Source: Roseiarcus sp963794655 (lineage in GTDB: Bacteria > Pseudomonadota > Alphaproteobacteria > Rhizobiales > Beijerinckiaceae). From it: DNA of 64,000 nucleotides. Under the pieces are notes generated by a model that did not search any database, was not told the origin of the DNA, and saw only the letters and a list, made by a program, of their open reading frames with translations. Positions 1 through 9,302 of the stretch are shown here, in pieces. The stretch's first letter is position 1. The number at the start of each line of letters is the position of its first letter. Both the position numbers and the translations under genes were made by a program. The stretch spans positions 310,001-374,000 of the forward strand of contig CAWCEV010000006.1 of the NCBI GenBank assembly GCA_963794655.1. The letters are read 5' to 3'.

Positions 1-800
1 AAGCGCCGATGGACGACATCCCGCGCGAGATCCAGATCCTGAACCAGATCGTCAATGATCCGACGATCAACGGCGTGATCCTGACCACGCCCCAGGTCGG
101 CGCCTATAACGACATCGTCAAGAAGCTCGAGGATCGCGGTGTCGTCGTGGCGACGACCAACTCGTTCGACGGCACGCTGCTTGACCGCAGCAACATCAGC
201 CACACCGGGCAGGACGCTTCGGCGGCCGCGATCGGCGGCGAGGCGATCGTCAAATGCCTCATCAAGAACAACATCAAGGGCGGCTCGATCCTGTTCCCGA
301 ACACCGTTCCGGTCGGGAATATCGAGGTCAACAATCGCGTGACCGCGGCGTTCCAGGCGACCGTCAAGGCGCTCAAGGCCGCCAATCGCCTGCAGGATTT
401 CAAGGTTGACGCGGGGCCGAACAACATCGGCGTCGACGTCGGAGCCGACATCACGCCCGCACCTATTGTCCAGTTGATCGAGAGCCGCAAGGACGTCGTC
501 GGCCTCTTCGGGCCGAACGGCGGCGTGACGCCTGCGATCGGCGACGCGATCTCGCAACTCAAGCTCAACAACAAGATCTGCGCTTTCGGCTTCGACCTTG
601 GGCCAAAGCAGCTCGAACAGATCAAGACCGGCGCGCTGCAGGGCTCGCTCGGACAGCAGCCGTTCCTGCAGGGTTTTTATCCGGTCATGCAGCTCTATCT
701 GCAGATCGACCGCAACATCTCGGCCGCGAACTTGGACACCCGCGCCCAGCTCGTGACCAAGGACAATGTCGACAAGGTCGGCAAGCGCTTCGAGAACTGA
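1..800 (+). CDS. Sugar ABC transporter periplasmic substrate-binding protein (5' truncated by window edge)
   Basis: The frame is open to the left edge, so the signal peptide and first lobe start are missing; about 265 residues remain of a family that usually has about 310-350. The visible part has the alternating beta/alpha pattern of the ribose/galactose-binding (periplasmic binding protein type 1) fold, including GVILTTPQVGAY early and VVGLFGPNGGVTPAIGDAI in the second lobe. It would bind a sugar or related solute in the periplasm and deliver it to the permease encoded next. The gene order binding protein, fused permease, ATPase indicates one transport operon. The ligand cannot be read from sequence. 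Confidence 0.85.
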   Translation, partial: APMDDIPREIQILNQIVNDPTINGVILTTPQVGAYNDIVKKLEDRGVVVATTNSFDGTLLDRSNISHTGQDASAAAIGGEAIVKCLIKNNIKGGSILFPNTVPVGNIEVNNRVTAAFQATVKALKAANRLQDFKVDAGPNNIGVDVGADITPAPIVQLIESRKDVVGLFGPNGGVTPAIGDAISQLKLNNKICAFGFDLGPKQLEQIKTGALQGSLGQQPFLQGFYPVMQLYLQIDRNISAANLDTRAQLVTKDNVDKVGKRFEN

Positions 801-994
801 CCGGCGCGACCGCGGGCGGAAGGGGAGGGCCCTGGCCCGCCCCGCCGCCTCTAGCTTGCAAACGTTCGCTCAAATCCCACGGACCGCCGCCGGCAAGGCG
901 GCGGACGCGGCTGAGAAGGGAGCCCCTGCTTGACCTCGCGCGACCGCCTCCGGGCGCGAACAGCCTCTCGGCCTCGTTCGACCCAGCGTCCTTC

Positions 995-3298
995 ATGACC
1001 GCCGTCGCCGACGACACGAAGGTCCGCGACGCCGGCCGCGAGGCGCCTCTCATCTTTGGCGGCTGGGAAGTCGGCCTCCTCGCCATCATGGCGATTCTCT
1101 ATTCGGCGGGCCTTTATCTCAATCCGGCCTTCTTCGGTTCGACTGACGCACTCTTTTCAGTCATGCGCGACGCCTCGCGCTACGGCGTGCTCGCGATCGG
1201 CATGACCTTCGTCATCGTGAACAAGGAGCTGGACCTTTCGGTCGGCTCGACCTTCGGCCTGACCGCCGCGATCTTCGGGGTGGTCTTCGCTCCGACCTAT
1301 TTCGATATGGGGATATGGACGGCGGTCTGCTGGTGCCTCGTCATGGGGCTCGCGGTCGGGCTTATCAACGGCTTGCTGGTCACCGTCCTCGAAGTGCCGG
1401 CCTTCATCGCGACGCTGACCATGCTCTTCATCGGGCGAGGCGTGATCCTCGGCGTCACCGGCGGCAAGAACATCGCCTTCGAGATCAAGGCGGGGGAATT
1501 TCCCGCTTTCTTCCATCTCGGCGAAATCAACGCGTTTGGCTTCAACAACCAGATCATTCTCTTCATCATCGCCGCCGCCGTCGCGGCGGCAGTCCTTGCC
1601 TATACGACGATCGGCTGGACGACCTATTCGGTCGGCGGCAACGAGCAGGCGGCGCGCTACGCCGGCATCAACACCCGCTTTGTGCGGATGCGCTCCTATG
1701 TGCTCTCCTCGCTTTGCGCGGTGACGGCGGGGCTTATGAGCGTCGCACAGAACAAGGACGCCGACCCCCTGGCCGGCTTCGGCCTCGAGCTCATCGCCAT
1801 TTCGTCGGTGATCGTCGGAGGAGCGGCGATTTTCGGCGGGCGCGGGCGAATCCTCGGCTCTTGCCTCGGCGCGATTCTCATCGGGCTCATCGACAAGGTC
1901 CTGCGCGAAGGCGTGCCCACCACTCGCACGATCGATCTCGGCAACGGCGACACCGCGGTCGTGTCGGCGGTGACGCAATTGCCGCCCGGCGCGGTCCCCG
2001 CCTTCCTCGGCGTCGTCCTGATCATCGCCGTCCTCATCGAGCCATGGCTCGTCCGGCGCCGGGCCATTCCCCGCCTCTGGGCCTGGTTCCGCGGGCGGCC
2101 GCCGCCGCCGGTTCCCGATCTCGGCGGCATCGCAATCTCTGCCGCTCCCACTCGCGGAGCGACGGTGCAGGCGCGCGGATTGGGCAAACGCGGCATCGCG
2201 GCTTTCTTTTATCGCCGGGATGCGGCGGCGGTGATCCTCATGATCGCGCTCTGGCTGTTCGGCTGGTGGGCGCGGCCCGATTTCTGGGCCGGCCTCGACA
2301 ATAGCTTTGCGACCCTGCTCGCCTTCTCGGAGATCGCGCTGCTCGCCGTCGGCCTCACATTCGTGATGGCCAACGGCGACATCGACCTTTCGGTCGGATC
2401 GGTGCTTGCGCTCTCGGGCGCGGTCGCGGCCGTCATCATGAAGGACACGAGCTGGGGACCGCTGGCGGCGGTCGGCGGCGAACTCGTGGCCGGCGTCATC
2501 GCCGGCCTCATCAACGGATGGCTCACCGCCTATGTCGGCCTGCCCGCCTTCATCGCGACGCTCGGGACGTTCTACTGGGCGCGCGGCATCGGCTCGTCGA
2601 TCGTGGCCGGCACCCAGCTCAACGGCTTTCCGGAGTCGTTCAACCTGATCGGTCGAAACCTCTACGAGCTCCTCGACGTCATGGGCGTGGCGCCCGCCGG
2701 CGGGTTGTGGCTGGCAGTCGCCAAGGCGGTCAGCGTGCAGACAATCTTCGTGCTCCTCGTTGCGCTCATCGCGGGCGTCGTACTCGCCCACACCACCTTC
2801 GGCGAGAAAGTCTACGCGATCGGCGGCAACGAACGGGCGGCGAATTTCGCCGGCATCAACACGCGGCGGGTGCGCTTCACGTCGTTCCTGATCTCGTCGA
2901 TCTGCGCCGCCTCCGCGGGAGTCATCTACGACGCCTTCTATCGCAGCTTCATCCCGACCGCCGGGCAGTTGCGCGAGCTCGACAGCATCTCCTCGATCAT
3001 CATCGGCGGCGGATCGATCTTCGGCGGCTACGGCACCATGATCGGCTCGCTGGCGGGCGCGGCCGTCATCACGCTCATCCGTTCGCTGCTTTCGCTGCAG
3101 ATCATACTCAAGGACGGCTCGTCATTCGTCCTGCCGCAGCAATGGCAGAATGTGTTCATCGGGCTCATTCTGATCGTCGCGGTGGTCGGCGATATCTGGC
3201 TCCGCCAGAACAATGTCCTCGGCCGGTTGTTCGGCCGCAGGCGAGCGCGCGAGGAAGGCCCGGCTTTGGCCGAGCCGGTCAAAAAGGCAGAAGCATGA
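995..3298 (+). CDS. Fused tandem ribose-type ABC transporter permease (two RbsC-like domains)
   Basis: A 767-residue inner-membrane protein built from two homologous ribose/xylose-type (BPD_transp_2) permease domains, roughly residues 25-355 and 405-750. The duplication is visible in paired motifs: DLSVGSTFGLTAA and DLSVGSVLALSGA, EVPAFIATLTML and GLPAFIATLGTF, GGNEQAARYAGINTRFVR and GGNERAANFAGINTRRVR. In this family the channel is normally a dimer of about 330-residue permeases, so the fusion would supply a complete channel in one chain. The ATG has no strong ribosome-binding site of its own. A purine-rich AGAAGGGAG around 914-922 sits before an out-of-frame TTG at 930 whose short frame ends across this ATG, so coupling is possible. 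The ATPase gene overlaps the stop codon by ATGA. Confidence 0.93.
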   Translation: MTAVADDTKVRDAGREAPLIFGGWEVGLLAIMAILYSAGLYLNPAFFGSTDALFSVMRDASRYGVLAIGMTFVIVNKELDLSVGSTFGLTAAIFGVVFAPTYFDMGIWTAVCWCLVMGLAVGLINGLLVTVLEVPAFIATLTMLFIGRGVILGVTGGKNIAFEIKAGEFPAFFHLGEINAFGFNNQIILFIIAAAVAAAVLAYTTIGWTTYSVGGNEQAARYAGINTRFVRMRSYVLSSLCAVTAGLMSVAQNKDADPLAGFGLELIAISSVIVGGAAIFGGRGRILGSCLGAILIGLIDKVLREGVPTTRTIDLGNGDTAVVSAVTQLPPGAVPAFLGVVLIIAVLIEPWLVRRRAIPRLWAWFRGRPPPPVPDLGGIAISAAPTRGATVQARGLGKRGIAAFFYRRDAAAVILMIALWLFGWWARPDFWAGLDNSFATLLAFSEIALLAVGLTFVMANGDIDLSVGSVLALSGAVAAVIMKDTSWGPLAAVGGELVAGVIAGLINGWLTAYVGLPAFIATLGTFYWARGIGSSIVAGTQLNGFPESFNLIGRNLYELLDVMGVAPAGGLWLAVAKAVSVQTIFVLLVALIAGVVLAHTTFGEKVYAIGGNERAANFAGINTRRVRFTSFLISSICAASAGVIYDAFYRSFIPTAGQLRELDSISSIIIGGGSIFGGYGTMIGSLAGAAVITLIRSLLSLQIILKDGSSFVLPQQWQNVFIGLILIVAVVGDIWLRQNNVLGRLFGRRRAREEGPALAEPVKKAEA

Positions 3299-4059
3299 CC
3301 CGTCCGATGGTTGAGATGCGCGCGATCGACAAGAGCTTCGGTCCGGTCAGGGCGCTGGTCGACGTCCACCTGACCCTCATGCCGGGCGAGGTGCTCGGCC
3401 TCGTCGGCGACAACTCGGCAGGCAAGTCGACGCTGATGAAGATCATGACCGGCGCCTACCAGCGCGACTCCGGCGAAGTCTTCGTCGACGGCGAGCCCGT
3501 CCACTTCAAGAGCCCGCACGAGAGCCGCGATCTCGGCATAGAGATGATCTACCAGGACTTCGCGCTGTGCGGGAATCTCGATGTCAGCCAGAACATCTTT
3601 CTCGGCCGCTGGCCGCGCCGGTTCGGCATCTTCGTCGACCGCCCGCGCATGCATCGGGACGCGAGGACGATTCTCGACCGCCTGAAGGTCGACGTGAACT
3701 CGGTCTATCAGAAGGTCGAAAGCCTTTCGGGCGGCCGCCAGCAGTCGGTGGCCATCGCGCGGGCCATATCCTTCGAGCCGAAGGTGGTGATCTTCGATGA
3801 GCCCACCGCCAACCTGTCGGTGACGGCGACCAACCGTTTGCTTGAGACGATCACGGAGCTGAAAAGGCACCGGGTGTCGCAAATCATCATCTCGCATCGC
3901 CTGACCGACATCTTCGAGGTTGGCGACCGGGTGATGGTGCTAAAGCGCGGACGCAATGTCGGCGAGCGAGCCATCGCCGACACGACGGAAAAGGAAGTGC
4001 TCGAACTGATCGTCTCCGGCGTGCCGGAAAGGATCGCCGACGCTGCTTTGAGTTCGTGA
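3295..4059 (+). CDS. Sugar ABC transporter ATP-binding protein (single NBD, FrcA-like)
   Basis: A 254-residue ATPase energising the preceding importer from the cytoplasmic face. Walker A is GDNSAGKST (Ser where GDNGAGKST is common, P-loop pattern kept), the signature is LSGGRQQ, Walker B is VVIFDEPTA and the switch His lies in IISHRL. Only one nucleotide-binding domain is present, as in fructose-type FrcA, unlike the double-NBD RbsA/MglA proteins. This fits a fused permease served by two copies of a single-domain ATPase. The start is the ATG overlapping the permease stop (ATGA), which implies translational coupling. The domestic context gives no substrate. Confidence 0.93.
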   Translation: MTRPMVEMRAIDKSFGPVRALVDVHLTLMPGEVLGLVGDNSAGKSTLMKIMTGAYQRDSGEVFVDGEPVHFKSPHESRDLGIEMIYQDFALCGNLDVSQNIFLGRWPRRFGIFVDRPRMHRDARTILDRLKVDVNSVYQKVESLSGGRQQSVAIARAISFEPKVVIFDEPTANLSVTATNRLLETITELKRHRVSQIIISHRLTDIFEVGDRVMVLKRGRNVGERAIADTTEKEVLELIVSGVPERIADAALSS

Positions 4060-4441
4060 GGGGCGCCGTGCCTGACCGGCGGCCGCCAGGAGCGCGAAGC
4101 ATTTCCGGCTATCAGGCGATGAGATAGGAATTGCGGTAAAACCGAAGTTGTGGTAGATTTCCGGGGATGAAATCACCTCGGCTGGCGTGGAAAGGATTTG
4201 CCGTCTTTGTGCCCCCATGAAGGCGCTTCCGGACGGAGTATTCCTTCTCAGCGCTACGTCCCCATAAGCCATTGAAAAGGCCCGTTTCGGACGAGAGAAT
4301 CCAAGGCAATCCAAGCTTTCGCAACCCTCGCTCGGACACGTTCCAGACCCAGGCCGGCGGCAACCAAGAGATTCCAAGAGAAAAGTGACGCCGAAATTCC
4401 TCCTCGCCGAATCGGACGCGATCGGTTAGGAGAGAAGCCCC
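4060..4441 (+). other. Intergenic stretch without a supported gene
   Basis: This stretch lies between the transporter ATPase and pyrG. It is less GC-rich than its surroundings and carries only short antisense frames with no recognisable protein features. The right end carries the pyrG ribosome-binding site (TTAGGAGAG, 4426-4433). A promoter for pyrG is expected here, but I could not identify -35/-10 boxes with confidence. Confidence 0.5.
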
Positions 4442-6070
4442 ATGGCGCGGTTCATCTTCATCACCGGCGGCGTGGTCTCATCGCTTGGCAAGGGTTTGGC
4501 TTCGGCGGCGCTCGGCGCGCTGCTGCAGGCGCGCGGCTATACGGTTCGCCTGCGCAAGCTCGACCCCTATCTCAATGTCGACCCAGGCACGATGAGCCCG
4601 ACCCAGCACGGCGAGGTGTTCGTCACCGACGACGGCGCCGAGACCGACCTCGACCTCGGCCATTACGAGCGCTTCACAGGGCGGAGCGCCAACAAACAGG
4701 ACAACATCACCACCGGCCGGATCTATCAGGAGATCATCGCCAAGGAGCGGCGCGGCGACTTCCTCGGCGCGACGGTCCAGGTGATTCCCCATGTCACCAA
4801 CGCGATCAAGGACTTCATCCTCGAGGGCAACGACGGCTTCGATTTCGTCCTGGTTGAGATCGGCGGCACCGTCGGCGACATCGAGGGCCTGCCCTTTTTC
4901 GAGGCGATCCGGCAGCTCGGCAACGACCTGCCGCGCGGCCATGTCGTGTTCATCCATCTGACGCTTCTGCCGTTCATCCCGACCGCGGGCGAACTCAAGA
5001 CCAAGCCGACCCAGCACTCGGTCAAGGAATTGCGCTCGATCGGCATCCAGCCGCATATCCTGCTCTGCCGCTGCGATCGCGAGATTCCGCGCGAGGAGCG
5101 GCGCAAGCTCGGCCTCTTCTGCAACGTGCGCGAGGGCGCGGTCATCGAGGCGCGCGACGCCCGCTCGATCTACGACGTGCCGGCGCTCTATCACGCCGCC
5201 GGCCTCGACCGCGAAGTTCTGGCCGCCTTCGGCATCGAACCCGCGCCGAAGCCCGACATGCGCCGCTGGGACACCGTCTCCAGGGCCTATCACAATCCCG
5301 AGGGCGAGGTGTCGATCGCGGTCGTCGGCAAGTATACCGGCTTGAAGGACGCCTATAAGTCGCTGATCGAGGCCCTGACCCACGGCGGCATGGCGAACAA
5401 GGTCCGCGTCAAGCTTGATTGGATCGAAAGCGAGATATTCGAAAGCGCCGACCCGGCGCCGCGGCTCGAGGGCCTCAACGGCATTCTCGTGCCGGGCGGT
5501 TTCGGCGCGCGCGGCGCCGAAGGCAAAATTCTGGCGGCGCGGTTCGCCCGCGAGCGCAAGGTGCCCTATTTCGGCATCTGCTTCGGCATGCAGATGGCGG
5601 TGATCGAGGCCACCCGCTCGCTCGCCGGGCTGACCGAGGCCAATTCGACGGAGTTCGGTCCGACGCCGGAGCCGGTCGTCGGTCTCATGACCGAATGGCT
5701 CAACGGCAACGAACTCGAGCGCCGCCAGGCGGCCGGCGATCTCGGCGGCACCATGCGGCTCGGCGCCTACCGCGCCGACCTCAAGCCAGGCTCGCGCATC
5801 GCGGCCATCTACGGCGAGACCGAGATCTCCGAACGCCACCGCCACCGCTACGAGGTCAACACCGCCTACCGCGCCCGCCTCGAGGAAAAGGGCATGATTT
5901 TCGCCGGCATGTCGCCCGACGGCCTCTTGCCGGAGACGATCGAATTCGCCGACCATCCCTGGTTCATCGGCGTCCAGTTCCACCCGGAGCTCAAATCGCG
6001 CCCGTTCGAGCCCCACCCGCTGTTTGCGAGCTTCATCGCCGCCGCGAAGGCCCAGAGCCGGCTGGTCTAG
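4442..6070 (+). CDS. pyrG: CTP synthase
   Basis: A 542-residue cytosolic enzyme that aminates UTP to CTP with ATP and glutamine, the last step of de novo pyrimidine nucleotide synthesis. The N-terminal amidoligase domain begins ARFIFITGGVVSSLGKG with the P-loop, followed by LDPYLNVDPGTMSP and the acidic HYERF region. The C-terminal class I glutamine amidotransferase (about residues 295-535) has the nucleophile Cys in FGICFGMQ (about residue 380) and the partner His/Glu in VQFHPELKSRP. Length matches the family. The ATG is preceded by a good AGGAGAG. It is followed by tRNA-Ser. Confidence 0.98.
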   Translation: MARFIFITGGVVSSLGKGLASAALGALLQARGYTVRLRKLDPYLNVDPGTMSPTQHGEVFVTDDGAETDLDLGHYERFTGRSANKQDNITTGRIYQEIIAKERRGDFLGATVQVIPHVTNAIKDFILEGNDGFDFVLVEIGGTVGDIEGLPFFEAIRQLGNDLPRGHVVFIHLTLLPFIPTAGELKTKPTQHSVKELRSIGIQPHILLCRCDREIPREERRKLGLFCNVREGAVIEARDARSIYDVPALYHAAGLDREVLAAFGIEPAPKPDMRRWDTVSRAYHNPEGEVSIAVVGKYTGLKDAYKSLIEALTHGGMANKVRVKLDWIESEIFESADPAPRLEGLNGILVPGGFGARGAEGKILAARFARERKVPYFGICFGMQMAVIEATRSLAGLTEANSTEFGPTPEPVVGLMTEWLNGNELERRQAAGDLGGTMRLGAYRADLKPGSRIAAIYGETEISERHRHRYEVNTAYRARLEEKGMIFAGMSPDGLLPETIEFADHPWFIGVQFHPELKSRPFEPHPLFASFIAAAKAQSRLV

Positions 6071-6132
6071 CGACGTTGCCGACGACAGGCGCCTTGGAGT
6101 ATGGCAACGCCCGTCGCGTCTGCACGGGCGCT

Positions 6133-6222
6133 GGAAGGATGGCCGAGTGGTTTAAGGCAGCGGTCTTGAAAACCGCCGTGGGTGCAAGTCCACCGTGAGT
6201 TCGAATCTCACTCCTTCCGCCA
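6133..6222 (+). tRNA. tRNA-Ser (anticodon UGA)
   Basis: A complete 90-nt class II tRNA. The acceptor stem GGAAGGA (6133-6139) pairs with TCCTTCC (6212-6218), followed by discriminator G and an encoded CCA (6220-6222). The anticodon loop CTTGAAA gives anticodon TGA, reading UCA and UCG serine codons. The long variable arm GTGGGTGCAAGTCCAC and the T-loop TTCGAAT are present, as expected for serine tRNA. Confidence 0.98.
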
Positions 6223-6343
6223 TTTCGTTGCGCGAGAGACTGTTCGGAGCGGCGCAACCTTCGAGTCGCGCGACCAAGATGGCCCGGTCGCCGACTTGTG
6301 ATCCCGATCAGGCCTGGCCTCACGCAGCAGCCACCGCCGGTGC

Positions 6344-7429
6344 TCACACGAGATGGAAGTCCCCGCCATGGTTCGACAGGCCGACCAGCACGAGGTCCGA
6401 ACCCCCGTGACCGTCGGAATGAAAGGCGACATGGGCATTCGCTTGGCCCGCCAGCAAATAGCTCACGGTCTGATTGTTCCCGTACGTCACAGTCAACTTG
6501 TTGGAGTTGTCTAGGTTCACCCCGGTGACCGTCGTATTCAAAAGATCGATCACATCGCCGACTTTCCAATTGTGGACGGTGCCCTTCAAACCGGTGGGCG
6601 TCGCCAGTTTCAACGTGGCGGTCGGAAAGTAGCCAAACGTAAGGTTCTCCTGCAAGCCGCCGAACGCGACGTATTCTGTGCCTTGGAGTTTCGTATTGAG
6701 AGAAACGCCTCCGCTGTAGACATTGAGCACGCCGTGTTCGTTTCTGACGTCCGTCCCCTCAGATATGCCGCCCGTGTAAACATTCTCGGTGCCATACCAC
6801 AAGGCCAGACCGTTCGAAACGCCGCGCACATTGATCTCGGCATTATTTTCAAGCAGCGAGTCGCCAATGGCTTTGCCGCCCTGCGCGATATTTTCGACGC
6901 CATGGATCTCCGTGTGGTCTGAGACGCCGCCCGAAAGAACGTTTTGTTGGCCATAGACGTGCGATCCGACATCCTTGCCGCTGACGTTTTCGACCCCACC
7001 GCCATAAATAAGCGCGTGGTCGGTCACGCCGCCAGCGGCGACATTTTCCACGCCATACACCTTCGCGTTCTTTGATAGCCCGCCCGAGAGCACGTCCTCG
7101 ACACCGGTTTTCTGGACGATGGTGTCGACAAACTCGCCGCTCAGGTTTTCTGTGCCGGAATTGATCGTGGTGCGCATGAGATGGCCGCCGGAGGCGACAT
7201 TGAGCACGCCGCCGTTGATCGTCGTAAGGTCGGCGTGGCCGGCGAAATTCGCGATTCCGCCGTCGTTGATCGTCGTCAGATCCGCTCTGCCGCCGGTTAG
7301 GACAGTGTCAATCCCTCCGTTAAGAACGGTTACGTTGTGGGAGACGCCGCCGGTCTTGACGGTTAGAGTGTCGCCGGAGTGCAGGACGATCGGGCTGGTG
7401 TTGTCGGGCGGCAGAACATAATTCGTCAC
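6344..7429 (-). CDS. Strand-loop-strand (AIDA-type) repeat protein, copy 1
   Basis: A 361-residue protein with about a dozen degenerate repeats of 15-20 residues rich in GG, N and V (for example GVENVAAGGVTDHALIYGG), typical of autotransporter passenger strand-loop-strand/AIDA repeats that form a beta-solenoid. A non-repeat C-terminal domain follows (LKGTVHNWKVGDVIDLLN to GGSDLVLVG), shared with the two paralogs at 29664 and 30545. No Sec signal and no autotransporter beta-barrel are visible, so the export route is unknown; a type I or other C-terminal signal is possible. GTG at 7429 is chosen as the start because it follows GAGGGGGAAT and aligns with the paralog N-termini (xxYxxPPD). The gene is divergent from hemC. 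Confidence 0.75.
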   Translation of the reverse strand: MTNYVLPPDNTSPIVLHSGDTLTVKTGGVSHNVTVLNGGIDTVLTGGRADLTTINDGGIANFAGHADLTTINGGVLNVASGGHLMRTTINSGTENLSGEFVDTIVQKTGVEDVLSGGLSKNAKVYGVENVAAGGVTDHALIYGGGVENVSGKDVGSHVYGQQNVLSGGVSDHTEIHGVENIAQGGKAIGDSLLENNAEINVRGVSNGLALWYGTENVYTGGISEGTDVRNEHGVLNVYSGGVSLNTKLQGTEYVAFGGLQENLTFGYFPTATLKLATPTGLKGTVHNWKVGDVIDLLNTTVTGVNLDNSNKLTVTYGNNQTVSYLLAGQANAHVAFHSDGHGGSDLVLVGLSNHGGDFHLV

Positions 7430-7599
7430 TGAGATTCCCCCTCGTCGTGCTGGCCTGTGGCGCAATTCTTGTTGCAGTGCCTATAAGGGCTTGGCCAAAC
7501 CGAAGAAGTCAAGCTAGCCAGCCAGTGGGCCGAGCAGCGTTCAATGAGGTCGGGCAACCGCTTCGCCAAGAAACGGCTCCCCGCGATAGAAGCATTCCC

Positions 7600-8532
7600 A
7601 TGACCCCATCCGTCCTCTTCACCTTCGGCACGCGTGGCTCGCCCCTGGCGCTGGCGCAGGCGAACGAGGCGCGCCGCCTTCTGGCGGAGGCGCATGGCTG
7701 GGAGATCGACCGGATCGCGCTTCGAACCATCCGCACGAGCGGCGACCGGATCCAGGACCGGCCGCTCGCCGAGGCTGGCGGCAAAGGGCTGTTCACCAAG
7801 GAGATCGACGCGGCGCTCCTCGCTGGCGAAATCGACGCCGCCGTCCATTCGGCCAAGGACCTGCCGTCGCTCCTGCCGCCGGGCATCGCGATTGCCGCAA
7901 CGCTCGTCCGTGAGGATCCACGCGACGCGCTCGTCTCGATCTTCGCCGACGCGGTGGAGGGCCTGCCGCATGGTGCGACCTTCGGCGCCGCGTCGATCCG
8001 CCGGCAGGCCCAGGCGCTGCGCTTGCGGCCCGACCTCAAGCCCGAACTACTGCGCGGGAATGTCGAGACGCGGCTCAAGAAGGCCGAGGCGGGCGCAATC
8101 GGCGCGACGCTGCTCGCACTCGCGGGCCTCAAGCGGCTCGGCCTCGCCGGGCGCGCCCGCGCGGTGCTCGAGCTCGGCAAGTTCCTGCCCGCGCCTGGCC
8201 AGGGCGCGATTGCGATTGCCGCTCGCACCGCCGATGCGCCCGCGCTGCGGGCGCTCGAGCCGCTCTCGGATGCAGCGACGTCAGCGGAACTCACGGCCGA
8301 GCGCGCCTTCCTCGCCGAGCTCGAAGGCTCCTGCCGCACCCCGATCGCCGGGCTCGCCCGGTTCGAGGCCGGGAGGCTCCGGTTCCGGGGTGAGGTGTTG
8401 CGCGCGGACGGCTCCGAGCGCTTCGATATCGCCTCGGAGGGCACCGCCGCCGAGGCCGGCCGGCTCGGACAGGAAGCTGGACGCGAACTCAAAGCCAGCC
8501 TGCCCGAAGGGGTGCTAGCAGAGAGTGGCTGA
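7600..8532 (+). CDS. hemC: Porphobilinogen deaminase (hydroxymethylbilane synthase)
   Basis: A 310-residue cytosolic enzyme that condenses four porphobilinogens into hydroxymethylbilane in tetrapyrrole synthesis. It opens with FTFGTRGSPLALAQANEAR and contains RTSGDRIQDRPLAEAGGKGLFTKEID, VHSAKDLP and GRNV-like substrate-binding segments. The dipyrromethane cofactor Cys is in EGSCRTPIAG (residue 245). Length matches the family. The ATG at 7600 is preferred over an upstream ATG at 7447 because homology begins here; the ribosome-binding site is weak. The other heme genes (hemA, E, F) lie about 5.4 kb downstream. Confidence 0.96.
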   Translation: MTPSVLFTFGTRGSPLALAQANEARRLLAEAHGWEIDRIALRTIRTSGDRIQDRPLAEAGGKGLFTKEIDAALLAGEIDAAVHSAKDLPSLLPPGIAIAATLVREDPRDALVSIFADAVEGLPHGATFGAASIRRQAQALRLRPDLKPELLRGNVETRLKKAEAGAIGATLLALAGLKRLGLAGRARAVLELGKFLPAPGQGAIAIAARTADAPALRALEPLSDAATSAELTAERAFLAELEGSCRTPIAGLARFEAGRLRFRGEVLRADGSERFDIASEGTAAEAGRLGQEAGRELKASLPEGVLAESG

Positions 8533-8795
8533 GCCGGCCTTGTCGAGGGAACGTGGGTATTTGGCTTGCTTATTGCAGTCGGCGACGGAACCTCGCCTCG
8601 CCTGGTCGGTTCATGGGCTGACGGATGCGGCAGGAATCGACCGCGCCAAAACTCGGGAACCTGCCTTGAACCGGAGCTTGTTCGTGCCCACCGTCGCCGG
8701 GGTCATCGCCGCCGGTTTGCGGAAACGGACGCATGGTGGGATTAGACCGGCGTCCGCCAATCCGATCAAGGCAATCCATTGAAGGAGGGACTCAA

Positions 8796-9302
8796 ATGGC
8801 CGATCTCCAATCCGCCCCCGGCGAAAGCGACATCACTCGCGAACGACTGGCCGACCTGTTGAACGAAGACCTCGCTCGCGAATACCAGGCGATCATCGCC
8901 TATGTCGTTTATTCTCAGGTGCTCACCGGCGCTCAATACATGGACATCGCCGCTCAGCTTGAGATTCACGCCAGGCAGGAGCTCGATCACGCCCTGATCC
9001 TTTCGCGGCAGATCGACTATCTCGGCAAAATGCCTGTCGTCACTCCGAAGCCGGTGCGCACGTCAAAAGACGCCAAGGAGATGCTGCAATTCGACCTCGA
9101 CAATGAGAACGAGACCATTCGCAATTATCGCGATCGGGTCCGCCAATGCGAGGCGCTCGGAGAATACGCGCTCGCTGAACAGATCCGCCAGATCCTTACC
9201 CAGGAACAGGACCATCAAATCGACCTGGCGACCGCGCTCGGAATCGACGTCCCGAACGTCAACAGTGGCCCGCAGGGGCGCGGCAGGTCAAAGAGTCGCT
9301 GA
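8796..9302 (+). CDS. Ferritin-like / bacterioferritin-family protein
   Basis: A 168-residue four-helix ferritin-like protein, probably storing iron or protecting against peroxide. Di-iron ligand motifs are visible in order: Glu in AREYQAIIAY, ExxH in LEIHARQELDH, Glu in DNENETIRNY and ExxH in TQEQDHQID. The C-terminal tail GPQGRGRSKSR is basic. The start ATG follows a very strong GAAGGAGGGA (8781-8790), suggesting high expression. Length is close to bacterioferritin, but I cannot confirm a heme-binding Met, so a non-heme ferritin-like role is equally possible. It stands alone between hemC and a membrane-protein gene. Confidence 0.85.
   Translation: MADLQSAPGESDITRERLADLLNEDLAREYQAIIAYVVYSQVLTGAQYMDIAAQLEIHARQELDHALILSRQIDYLGKMPVVTPKPVRTSKDAKEMLQFDLDNENETIRNYRDRVRQCEALGEYALAEQIRQILTQEQDHQIDLATALGIDVPNVNSGPQGRGRSKSR

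Noticed and set aside
1157..2791. A 544-residue minus-strand open frame opposite the fused permease.
   Set aside because: It is rich in Asp, Arg, Glu and His with no domain, as expected for the antisense of a GC-rich gene.
4478..6016. A 512-residue minus-strand open frame opposite pyrG.
   Set aside because: It is an antisense shadow of a well-supported gene with no own ribosome-binding site or motif.
8525..8782. A small plus-strand frame starting inside the end of hemC.
   Set aside because: There is no ribosome-binding site and no plausible protein pattern, and it overlaps the promoter region of the ferritin-like gene.
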